Shown one piece after another: positions 46,849 through 54,450 of a stretch of 64,000 bases of DNA. Below the pieces are notes generated by a model. It did no database searches. It was not told the origin of the DNA and saw nothing but the letters and a program-made list of their open reading frames with translations. The position numbers and the translations under genes are program-made. Position 1 is the first letter of the stretch. Each line of letters opens with the position of its first letter. Source of the DNA: Bacteroidota bacterium (GTDB lineage: Bacteria; Bacteroidota; Bacteroidia; Bacteroidales; JAADJA01); NCBI GenBank assembly GCA_020444515.1, contig JAHLKX010000005.1, positions 186,001 through 250,000 of the forward strand, written 5' to 3'.

Positions 46849-47745
46849 ATGATATATGCTGCTGTAGATATTGGATCCAATGCTGCCCGCTTAATGTTTG
46901 CCAATGTTTTTGAACTGGATGATGAAGTATTGGTTGAAAAGGCAACACTCGTTAGAATTCCCACCCGTCTGGGCGAAGATGTGTATACGAACAACCGAAT
47001 CACTGAAGAAAAGGTAGATCGGCTTATTAAAACCTTAAAAGCATATCGGTTGCTAATTGAAGCTTATAATCCAGTTGGTTATGATGCATGCGCTACAGCA
47101 GCCATGCGTGAAGCAACCAATGGACACGAGGTATTGGATCGCATCAAAACGGAGGCAGGTTTTGATGTGAGGTTGATTGATGGCATTGAAGAGGCCAATA
47201 TAATCAGAAAAACCAATAAAATAGGATTTCGCCATCCCGATAAGATCACCATGTACATTGATGTTGGGGGTGGGAGTACTGACATTTCCATCATGGAAAA
47301 TAACCGGATACTGGGAGTAAAATCCTTTAAGATCGGTACCCTGCGATTGTTAAAGAAAAAGGTGAAAAAAAAGGAATGGGATCGTTTGGAGAGTTGGCTG
47401 AAAGAATACAAACCTTATTTCGGAACCTTAAATGTTGTCGGCTCAGGCGGTAATATCAACAAAATTAACAAGCTTTATGGAGACACCACTAAATTTTTAT
47501 TGACCCTAAAAAAATTAAGGCAGGGATATGACCATCTAAAAGGTTTTACATTGGAACAAAGAATTGATAAATTGGGCCTTCGTCCTGATCGTGCCGATGT
47601 AATCGTACCGGCCGCAAGGATCTTTCTTTTTATCATGGAACTGGTCAAGGCAAAATCAATCCTGGTACCGAAGATTGGTTTAGCCGATGGACTCATTTAT
47701 CAGTTATATCAGAATCAGAAGTCCGATAAATCTCAGGATACATAG
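46849..47745 (+). CDS. ppx: Ppx/GppA family exopolyphosphatase
   Basis: 298 aa ASKHA-fold phosphatase, short form without the C-terminal HD-like domain. Phosphate motif 1 is YAAVDIGSNAARLMFANV, motif 2 is TMYIDVGGGSTDISIMEN and GSGGNINKINKLYG matches the adenosine/phosphate motif. Degrades polyphosphate or (p)ppGpp-type substrates. Next to ppk1, so a polyphosphate turnover pair is the simplest reading. Stop is 6 bases from the convergent zinc-ribbon gene. Confidence 0.92.
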   Translation: MIYAAVDIGSNAARLMFANVFELDDEVLVEKATLVRIPTRLGEDVYTNNRITEEKVDRLIKTLKAYRLLIEAYNPVGYDACATAAMREATNGHEVLDRIKTEAGFDVRLIDGIEEANIIRKTNKIGFRHPDKITMYIDVGGGSTDISIMENNRILGVKSFKIGTLRLLKKKVKKKEWDRLESWLKEYKPYFGTLNVVGSGGNINKINKLYGDTTKFLLTLKKLRQGYDHLKGFTLEQRIDKLGLRPDRADVIVPAARIFLFIMELVKAKSILVPKIGLADGLIYQLYQNQKSDKSQDT

Positions 47746-47751
47746 AGCCAT

Positions 47752-48147
47752 CTATAAAAACCATTCCGGGTCCACAAACTTGCTGACGGATTCTCCATAA
47801 GATTTAATCTTTTTCTTATCATCGATTTGAAAGGTGCAACGCTCTCCGTATATCCGGGAAATGACAATATTTGACTCTTCATTGTTTTCGATCCGGATAA
47901 AACTTGCAAGGGAATCACCTTTGGGCGAATTGAGACTGGAGTGACAAATAGGACAACTGAAGTCTACTTCATCTCCAGAATCGACCTTGAGCGTTGAACT
48001 TATTGCAACGGCATAGTTGCCTATTTCTTCATGAAGCAATACCAATCCTTTGTTATCCTTTTCTTTAACACTTCGAGCAGCCAGGATAATATTTCTTTTT
48101 GCATTGATTGCACCTTTGCAATGGGGGCAGATGTATGTTAATTCCAT
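47752..48147 (-). CDS. Hypothetical zinc-ribbon-like protein
   Basis: The track start (48237) adds 30 residues that run through the terminator hairpin of the preceding gene, so the ATG at 48147 (MELTYICPHCKGAINAKRN) is chosen: 131 aa. It has two CxxC pairs, CPHC near residue 7 and CPIC near residue 65, suggesting a zinc ribbon or rubredoxin-like knuckle, with an intervening strand-rich segment. No signal peptide. Function not recognised. It converges with ppx. Confidence 0.65.
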   Translation of the reverse strand: MELTYICPHCKGAINAKRNIILAARSVKEKDNKGLVLLHEEIGNYAVAISSTLKVDSGDEVDFSCPICHSSLNSPKGDSLASFIRIENNEESNIVISRIYGERCTFQIDDKKKIKSYGESVSKFVDPEWFL

Positions 48148-48209
48148 GATGCTGATTTTTTGGATAAATGTAAAGTTTTTCTGGATATTTTCAAAACGGC
48201 AATAAAAAA

Positions 48210-48228
48210 AACCCCGCCGGGCGGGGTT
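48210..48228 (-). terminator. Terminator of the thioredoxin-PKD-T9SS gene
   Basis: Stem AACCCCGC / GCGGGGTT with a 3-nt loop, and on the minus strand a run of TTTTTTTT follows. It is 20 bases past the stop of the T9SS gene. Its presence argues that the downstream ORF half is still a transcribed gene end. Confidence 0.92.
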
Positions 48229-48248
48229 CTTAATCATGCTTTAAAATT

Positions 48249-49544
48249 TTATCGAATCAAATGGACCTTTTTTACAAATTTTTCAGTGGGAGTCTGAATC
48301 GCTATGAAATATAAACCTTGCTCATGACCTGTAAGGTCTAATTTATATTTCCATTCACCACTAATTGTTTTATTCATGTTCATAATTCTCATCCCCAATG
48401 CATTAAAAACATCAATATGGATGTTTCCATTCTGAACAATGTGCAATTCTACCATGCCGTTGGTTGGGTTAGGATAGATGCGAAATTTTTCACTAAGTAG
48501 TTCATCGGTTCCTGTACAGGGATCGACCAGAATGGTATTTTCAGCTGTATTGTCACAACCGTTGGAAGCTGTGTATGTATAATAAATAGTATGGGTTCCC
48601 AATCCTGCAATGGCCGGGTCAAACCAGCCATTGTCGACTCCCGGTCCTGAGTATACACCACCAGTGGGAGAACCCCCGGTAAGTTCAAATGCGGGCCAGC
48701 CCTGGCAAACATCTTCGAAAGGCTGCAACATGGCGGGCGGGGTCATCAGTACATTTACATAATCTTCAATCAATAAACTTTTTGAATTGCTTCCATCACT
48801 AACGATCAATTCAACATCGAATGTTCCCACTGATTGATAAGAAACACTGGGATTTTGTTCCGTGGAAGTTGCCGGATCTCCGCCTTCAAATGTCCAATTC
48901 CAGCTTGTGATACTGCCGGATGATAGATCCGTGAAATTCACCATATCGTACTGGCAGATTTCATCAAAATCACTGGTGAAATTTGCAGAGATACTGACAA
49001 AACCACAATCAGCAATAACATCATCAAAACAAGAAACTGTGGGAGGATAACATGCATCGAAATACATTGATTTATCTGGACAAACGACACAATAAGTCGG
49101 ATAACCGAGAAAATTCTGTCCTTCAATTACAATATCAATGGCATCTGGTCCTCCACCTTCGGTGCCGGCGCAAGGATTGGTAATATTGTAGGCAGCTTTG
49201 TAAGCATTGATTTGCGCATTGTTGTCTGAAGGCGACAGGCCCCACATCAGGAGATTCCCTGTACCGGAGCCGTAGTTTTCATATACCTCTTCTATAATTG
49301 GGGCATATGAGATACAAAAACTTCAAGTGGAAAAAAACAGATCCAGGAAAACCGTTTTACCAAGGTCGAGTTGTTCATAGAGATTCCATGTATTTCCATC
49401 GGAATCCGTTATGGTGAAGTCACCCACCTGGTTGGTTACTTTGACCATTCCATCGGTCAATGCTCTTTCCTGGGGCATGCGGTCCTGGGCCGTCACTGCC
49501 AACATCATCAGAAAAGTAGCGAAAAGCAATAAACTTTTTCTCAT
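48249..49544 (-). CDS. Secreted thioredoxin-like PKD protein with in-frame TGA at CxxC, candidate selenoprotein
   Basis: The track lists two ORFs (49323-49544, 73 aa; 48249-49247, 332 aa). They are in one frame; hand translation of the gap gives 25 more codons with one TGA at 49323-49325. Read through, the product is 431 aa: signal peptide 1-20 (FLMMLAVTAQ), thioredoxin-like domain about 39-165 with VFLDLFFST-U-SFCISYAP (U74, C77) and cis-Pro strand FLGYPTYCVV (P149), PKD domain about 187-268 (WNWTFEGGDPATSTEQ), T9SS sorting domain about 349-431 (RIYPNPTNGMVEL). TGA falls exactly on the nucleophilic Cys of CxxC. Either Sec is inserted (UxxC) or the gene carries a nonsense mutation. The homologous arrangement in Trx is C-G-P-C-K-M-I-A-P. 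Probably a surface thiol-disulfide protein. Confidence 0.75.
49274..49322 (-). promoter_or_regulatory. Possible SECIS-like hairpin after the TGA
   Basis: Directly after the TGA, the mRNA can fold as lower helix AGUUU / AAACU (nt 1-5 with 45-49), a 7-nt bulge on the 5' side, and upper helix UCAUAUGCC / GGUAUAUGA (nt 13-21 with 36-44, nine pairs with one G-U). The apical loop is 14 nt, at nt 22-35 after UGA, which is in the distance range of bacterial SECIS elements. The loop starts CC, not the G usually present, so the fit is partial. Confidence 0.4.
49323..49325 (-). other. In-frame TGA, candidate selenocysteine codon
   Basis: Codon 74 of the interrupted T9SS gene. Neighbouring codons read TTT TCC ACT TGA AGT TTT TGT, giving S-T-U-S-F-C. 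TGA differs from Cys codons TGT/TGC by one base, so a simple mutation of Cys to stop is the main competing explanation. Confidence 0.6.
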
Positions 49545-49576
49545 GTTAGAACGTTTTGTTTGGTACTATGATTTCG

Positions 49577-49584
49577 CAAATATA
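49577..49584 (-). promoter_or_regulatory. -7 box of the thioredoxin-PKD-T9SS gene
   Basis: TATATTTG on the minus strand, perfect TAnnTTTG, 33 bases upstream of the ATG at 49544. It indicates that transcription starts just before the signal-peptide half. Confidence 0.5.
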
Positions 49585-49621
49585 AATAAACAAATGAAAG
49601 ACATTCCTCAGGAGTTTAGGG

Positions 49622-49649
49622 TTGTCTGGACTTATAATTTATAACTTTG
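49622..49649 (+). promoter_or_regulatory. lipA promoter
   Basis: TTG (49622-49624) and TAACTTTG (49642-49649) are 17 bases apart, matching the consensus. Because this lies inside the ORF track's extended N-terminus, it supports a lipA start further downstream at 49667. Confidence 0.6.
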
Positions 49650-49666
49650 CAACAAAATTTTGTGGA

Positions 49667-50518
49667 ATGGGTGAGGTTAGTATACGAAAGCCATCATGGC
49701 TAAAAACGAAAGTCCCTATCGGGAAGCAATACATTGGTGTCAGGGATATTGTTGAGAAAAATAAATTACATACCATATGCACCAGCGGTCATTGTCCGAA
49801 TATGGCCGAATGCTGGGGAGCCGGCACTGCAACCTTGATGATACTGGGAGATATTTGTACCAGGGCTTGTAAATTTTGCAATGTGAAAACCGGAAGGCCT
49901 TTGCCTGCCGACTGGAAAGAGCCCGAGAGGGTTGCAGAGTCAGTCAGGAAAATGGGTGTGAAACATGTGGTGATCACTTCTGTCGACCGGGATGACCTGG
50001 ATGATGGAGGAGCTGAGATATGGGCTATGACCATTCGCCAGGTGAAAAAATTGAATCCCAATACGACCATTGAAACACTTATTCCCGATTTTGATGGAAA
50101 GAAAAATCTCATCCAAAAAGTGATCGATGCCCGACCGGAAGTCATATCGCACAACCTGGAAACAGTCAGGAGGATCACGCCCATTATCCGAAGCAAAGCC
50201 CGGTATGAACTTAGCCTGGATGTACTGGATTATATTGTGAAATCCGGAATACGTTCTAAAACCGGCGTTATGGTTGGTCTGGGGGAAACTGCAACGGAGG
50301 TCCTGGAAGTCATGGATGATGTTCGGAAGATCGGAGTGGAGGTTTTCACCATTGGTCAGTACTTGCAACCGACAAAACATCACCTGGCTGTTAAGGAATT
50401 CATTGCACCGGAACAATTCGCAGAATATCGCATGGAAGGTATCCGTAAAGGTTTTAGACATATTGAAAGCGGACCATTGGTTCGTTCATCTTACCATGCT
50501 GAAAGGCATATTAAATAA
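49667..50518 (+). CDS. lipA: Lipoyl synthase
   Basis: Radical SAM enzyme that inserts two sulfurs into protein-bound octanoyl chains. The start chosen is the ATG at 49667 (MGEVSIRKPSWLKTKVP), 283 aa, since the promoter -7 box overlaps the longer track start. The auxiliary cluster motif CTSGHCPNMAECWG (CX4CX5C) and the radical SAM motif CTRACKFCNV (CX3CX2C) are present; the C-terminal VRSSYHAERH supplies the Ser ligand. lipB follows 5 bases later. OdhB at 28.3 kb is a likely target. Confidence 0.97.
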   Translation: MGEVSIRKPSWLKTKVPIGKQYIGVRDIVEKNKLHTICTSGHCPNMAECWGAGTATLMILGDICTRACKFCNVKTGRPLPADWKEPERVAESVRKMGVKHVVITSVDRDDLDDGGAEIWAMTIRQVKKLNPNTTIETLIPDFDGKKNLIQKVIDARPEVISHNLETVRRITPIIRSKARYELSLDVLDYIVKSGIRSKTGVMVGLGETATEVLEVMDDVRKIGVEVFTIGQYLQPTKHHLAVKEFIAPEQFAEYRMEGIRKGFRHIESGPLVRSSYHAERHIK

Positions 50519-50523
50519 TATCG

Positions 50524-51264
50524 ATGGAGCAAATTGAAGATGCCGGGATAAAAAAAATGGTCATATATAAGGACCTTGGTATCATGGATTATTCCGATGC
50601 ATGGGATTTTCAAAAAAAACTTCTGAGTCAGGTTCAGGAAATCAAATTATTTAACCAGCAACTTCCCTATTGCGAGCAAACATCGAATTATAATTTCCTT
50701 TTGTTTGTCGAACATCCCCACGTTTATACACTCGGGAAAAGCGGCAAAGAACATAACCTCCTGGTAAACGAAGCCTTTCTCCGAGAAAAAGGAGCTCAGT
50801 TCTACAAGATTGATCGGGGCGGAGACATTACCTACCATGGTCCAGGTCAGATTGTAGGATACCCGATCTTTGATCTCGAAGCTTTTAATCTCGGTGTTAA
50901 ACAATATGTTCATCTTATTGAGCAAGCGATCATTCAAACCCTTGAAAAATATAACATTTTGGGTAATCGCCTTAAGGGCGCGACAGGTGTATGGCTCGAT
51001 ACGGATATTCCGGGTAAAACCAGGAAGATTTGTGCCATTGGCGTGAAAGTGAGCCGGTATGTAACCATGCATGGATTTGCTTTTAATGTCAATACGGATC
51101 TGGATTATTACCATTATATCAATCCATGTGGATTTGTGGATAAAGGGGTCACCAGCATGGAAAAAGAACTGAAAAGCAAAGTAGATATCGAGGAGGTAAA
51201 AAACGTTTTACATGATCAGCTGGCGAAGGTTTTTGGCTTTGAATTTTCCGATATTCCGGCTTAG
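50524..51264 (+). CDS. lipB: Octanoyl-ACP:protein octanoyltransferase
   Basis: 246 aa. Transfers octanoate from ACP to lipoyl domains, the step before LipA. Motifs: RGGDITYHGPGQIVGYPIFD, KICAIGVKVSRYVTMHGFAF with the catalytic Lys region, and YINPCGFVDKGVTSM with the catalytic Cys. Start at 50524 is 5 bases after lipA; an internal ATG at 50557 (MVIYKDLG) is an alternative start that would remove eleven residues. Together lipA-lipB form a de novo lipoylation operon. Confidence 0.96.
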   Translation: MEQIEDAGIKKMVIYKDLGIMDYSDAWDFQKKLLSQVQEIKLFNQQLPYCEQTSNYNFLLFVEHPHVYTLGKSGKEHNLLVNEAFLREKGAQFYKIDRGGDITYHGPGQIVGYPIFDLEAFNLGVKQYVHLIEQAIIQTLEKYNILGNRLKGATGVWLDTDIPGKTRKICAIGVKVSRYVTMHGFAFNVNTDLDYYHYINPCGFVDKGVTSMEKELKSKVDIEEVKNVLHDQLAKVFGFEFSDIPA

Positions 51265-51272
51265 TCATATCA

Positions 51273-52001
51273 TCATGGAGCCAGCACCTGCTGTAATATC
51301 CGATGTGATTTGAACTCCTTTAAGCCGGGGATATGATGACGATAAAAGGTCAAAATAATTTCGAGTAACTTATGACGGTTTCGCGGGTCTATGTCCAGCT
51401 GTTGTGAATCTATCACGGATGTCTGGATGAGTAGGGCGAGGTATCGGCCATAGGGTTCCTGGGTGACCAATGATTCAGGCCCTTCCATGGCACTGAATAT
51501 ACCTTCGGTTAATTCGAAGTTTGGAGTTTTATCGGTGTGATTATTTCTGGGGAAAAAGCCCAGATATTGTGTAAGCTGTATCAAGAACACCTGGTGAAAG
51601 AAAGCAATGTTTTTTTTCATGGTATCCAAATGGATAATCGACTCAAATAAAAATGAGAACAAGGCTGGATTGGGTTCTTCTTCGCGCATAACCTGGTAAA
51701 GTACCTCATTGATAAACAACAATTGTGTACTCTTTCGAATATCAAAGGGAATGGTTGTAAATGGATAGGCGATCTTTATCTCCTTCAGATTTTGGATCTC
51801 TTTGTTTTCGCGATGATACGCAACGATATCCAAAAGATTGAGGGGTTGAAAAAGTGCTTGTTTCAGGTTTGATTTTTTACTGCGAAAACCCCGAACCATG
51901 TAAGATTGTATACCGAATGCTTCGGTATAGATTTTAGCTATAATGCTGGATTCGGAATATTTAACCGTTCGTAAAACAATGCCGCGCGTAGTTTGCAACA
52001 T
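51273..52001 (-). CDS. recO: DNA repair protein RecO
   Basis: 242 aa. N-terminal OB fold TRGIVLRTVKYSESSIIAKIYTEAFG, then helical domain. It acts with RecR (and RecF) to load RecA on SSB-coated single strands. The sequence contains no Cys, so the zinc-finger found in many RecO proteins is absent. It sits 4 bases downstream of the porZ-like gene; co-transcription of recO with a T9SS gene is probably by position only. Converges with lipB, 8 bases apart. Confidence 0.93.
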   Translation of the reverse strand: MLQTTRGIVLRTVKYSESSIIAKIYTEAFGIQSYMVRGFRSKKSNLKQALFQPLNLLDIVAYHRENKEIQNLKEIKIAYPFTTIPFDIRKSTQLLFINEVLYQVMREEEPNPALFSFLFESIIHLDTMKKNIAFFHQVFLIQLTQYLGFFPRNNHTDKTPNFELTEGIFSAMEGPESLVTQEPYGRYLALLIQTSVIDSQQLDIDPRNRHKLLEIILTFYRHHIPGLKEFKSHRILQQVLAP

Positions 52002-52005
52002 TGGT

Positions 52006-54363
52006 TTAGTTTATGAACAGGATTTTTGTTACCATCTTTTCAGTCCCTGCATCATCTGTAACGAACACCAGATACACACCCGACTGAGCTCTTCTTCCGC
52101 TAAAATTTGTTCCTGGCCAAATGGCCTGGCCACCTTCTGCACGGCCACTAAAAATAAGAGCACCACTGATATCTGTAACTTTAAAATTGGCATTGTTCAC
52201 CAGTCCTTTTATGGCAATGGGCCCACTGTAACCGGGTCTAACCGGATTGGGATAAGCATATACATCGCTATTGGTGGTACCTCCCCCGGTTGAAGTACTT
52301 TTGTATGATATGATACCATTGGCTGTCCCGAAAAATACTTCGCCCGTTTCATCATTGATGGCAATATCAGTAATATTATTGGACAGCAATGGACTGTTAT
52401 CGGTTGTGAAGTGTTGCTTTTCAACAAGGCCATCAGGAGAGACCTGGTAAACACCTGAGCGGTCGGTACCTATCCATTTATTGTTGTCACCATCCACAGC
52501 AATGGCTGTAATGGTTTCGAACTCAAGTAAAATGTCAGCCAGGCCGGTTCCATCATTTCGCGGGATGAGAATGCGTTGGGCATCAAAGCTGTATGGTGAG
52601 AATACATTTTCAGGTGAGTAGATCACGGCAATGCCTTCATCCGTTCCCACCCACATTTCGCCGTCCAGGTCCTGTGCTAAACTATACACCCTGCTACCCG
52701 GAATGGATCCATTCCCCTGGGCACTGGTTAAATGCTTAACCGCATCATCTGCCGGGTTTTTAGGGGTTCCATTATCATCAAAAACAATGATGTATCCCTG
52801 TCTCCATAAAATCCACTTTTGTCCGTAGGTATCGATGAGCAGTTCCCCAATGTCCTTGCCACTGGATTGAGAACCCAGATAAAATGAACGCCAATCAGTG
52901 TTACTCCCTTCGTTGATCATGACTGAAAGGATGTTGTTGGCTCCGGAATTGGTAATCCATAAGTTACCAGCATTATCAAATGCAAGGCCGCCAACTTTAC
53001 ATACCGGGGCTCCCTGATTCGTTTTATACTCCAATGAACTGTTTTCAGGATTGTAAAGCGTTTTGTAAGTGTTCCTGTCAAATTCGGCCAGTCCTAAATG
53101 CCATGAGCCAGCGAATATCTTATTTTTATTGTAAGGATTCGCGGCAATGGTGACCATATCATAAATACTGTCGAGCGCAGCAGAACCCTCAGAAGCACTA
53201 TTGATGGTATTCCAGAAGCCATCAACCAGTGAAGACACGCTTCCTTTTTTCCATAAGTTACCCCAGCTCAGATTTCGTCCGCCACTGGCCACCCACAGAT
53301 CCTGATCAACAATATCCATGTTAAATACATCCGCCGATGTGGGACCATTGGGATAATACATGATGAACTTACCGTAACTTTCTTCATAGACTAAGCCATT
53401 TCTTTCATCAGCAATCCAGATTCCAGAATTATCGACATCTACATCCCGGGGACTGCTTCCGTCAGTAAAGTATGTGTAGATCAGTTTCTGAACTTCAAGG
53501 TCTTTATCCACTGCTGTTACGGTATACCGCTGTACAATATAGGTCAGGTTGTCGATTAATTTAATTCCGTATACATCGTTATGGTTGCTTATATTTTCAT
53601 TTGTTCCCCATGATCCGTTTTGATTAACCAGCAGGGTATCACTTCCCCACGCTTCTGAAAACTTATTAACGATCAATGTACCATCGTTCCATTTAATGTG
53701 GTTATAAACAGCATCGGGATGTGGAAGGGTTTCATCTTTGGTCCATGCTCCAAAATAAGCCAGGTTAGGATCATTGATATCAGCATGATAAATGCCCATT
53801 GCAGTAGCGGCAATAAAATGTTCATTGCTTACAGTAAGATCGTTTACACGCAAATGGGATCCATTGGGCCCAATATACCAGGTGTCTTTTACTTCTTCTT
53901 TGTCCAGGTCTATTACAACAATTCCGAATCCACATGATAAATAGGCCAGATTTTCAATAAACATGAGGTTGTTAATGGTCCGTTCTTCGGGTGTGATGGC
54001 ACTGCTCGACAAAATATCCGGCATGTTAATGATCACATTGCCTTTGATGAGATCGATATTGGTATTGTTATATGCAATCAGTAGGGTATTGTTTTGTTTG
54101 TTGTAACCGATCCGCGCAATTCCGATATCGTTCAGACCTTCAATGCGATTGAGACGGTTCAAACTGTTATCGTTTTTATTGTAATAAAAAATACCATATT
54201 CCGTGGCACAATAGACCTTTAAATCATCCGAGGCAACGGAATGCGTCTTCCGGTAAGGAAGATGATCACGCCATTCACCAATGGCGATTTCCTGAGCAAA
54301 CGTCAGGTTGAACATAAGTCCGATATTCAGCAATATAAGGGTAAGCTTAAACTTTGTGGTCAT
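52006..54363 (-). CDS. porZ: PorZ-like T9SS protein with beta-propellers
   Basis: 785 aa from the ATG at 54363; the track start (54432) adds 23 residues that would mask the signal peptide MTTKFKLTLILLNIGLMFN...FAQ. The mature start EIAIGEWRDHLPYRKTHSVA is the characteristic beginning of PorZ, followed by two seven-bladed propeller-like regions with two-component-regulator-style blades (EMWVGTDEGIAVIYS, NKWIGTDRSGVYQVS), and a C-terminal domain resembling a T9SS sorting tail (VYAYPNPVRPGYSGP, ENGVYLVFVTDD-like QSGVYLVFVTDDAG). PorZ belongs to the surface attachment complex that joins cargo to A-LPS. The three cargo proteins in this window would use this system. Confidence 0.88.
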   Translation of the reverse strand: MTTKFKLTLILLNIGLMFNLTFAQEIAIGEWRDHLPYRKTHSVASDDLKVYCATEYGIFYYNKNDNSLNRLNRIEGLNDIGIARIGYNKQNNTLLIAYNNTNIDLIKGNVIINMPDILSSSAITPEERTINNLMFIENLAYLSCGFGIVVIDLDKEEVKDTWYIGPNGSHLRVNDLTVSNEHFIAATAMGIYHADINDPNLAYFGAWTKDETLPHPDAVYNHIKWNDGTLIVNKFSEAWGSDTLLVNQNGSWGTNENISNHNDVYGIKLIDNLTYIVQRYTVTAVDKDLEVQKLIYTYFTDGSSPRDVDVDNSGIWIADERNGLVYEESYGKFIMYYPNGPTSADVFNMDIVDQDLWVASGGRNLSWGNLWKKGSVSSLVDGFWNTINSASEGSAALDSIYDMVTIAANPYNKNKIFAGSWHLGLAEFDRNTYKTLYNPENSSLEYKTNQGAPVCKVGGLAFDNAGNLWITNSGANNILSVMINEGSNTDWRSFYLGSQSSGKDIGELLIDTYGQKWILWRQGYIIVFDDNGTPKNPADDAVKHLTSAQGNGSIPGSRVYSLAQDLDGEMWVGTDEGIAVIYSPENVFSPYSFDAQRILIPRNDGTGLADILLEFETITAIAVDGDNNKWIGTDRSGVYQVSPDGLVEKQHFTTDNSPLLSNNITDIAINDETGEVFFGTANGIISYKSTSTGGGTTNSDVYAYPNPVRPGYSGPIAIKGLVNNANFKVTDISGALIFSGRAEGGQAIWPGTNFSGRRAQSGVYLVFVTDDAGTEKMVTKILFIN

Positions 54364-54450
54364 ATTTACAGCGATGAAAAAAATGTATAGGTAAAACTCG
54401 TTTTTGTATGATTTATTATATCTGAAAATCAATCGGTAAAAATAGGAAAA

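Noticed and set aside
48148-48237. Extended N-terminus for the zinc-ribbon-like gene
   Set aside because: It would run through a terminator hairpin and encodes no recognisable sequence; the ATG at 48147 starts right at the CPHC domain.
49323-49544. Treating the 73-aa ORF as a separate small secreted protein
   Set aside because: It ends in the middle of a thioredoxin strand, and the following 332-aa ORF is in the same frame and supplies the missing half; a single gene explains both.
48249-49544. Reassigned genetic code (TGA as Trp) as explanation of the in-frame TGA
   Set aside because: Other genes in the window end in TGA at proper positions (upp, the ECF sigma factor) and use TGG for Trp.
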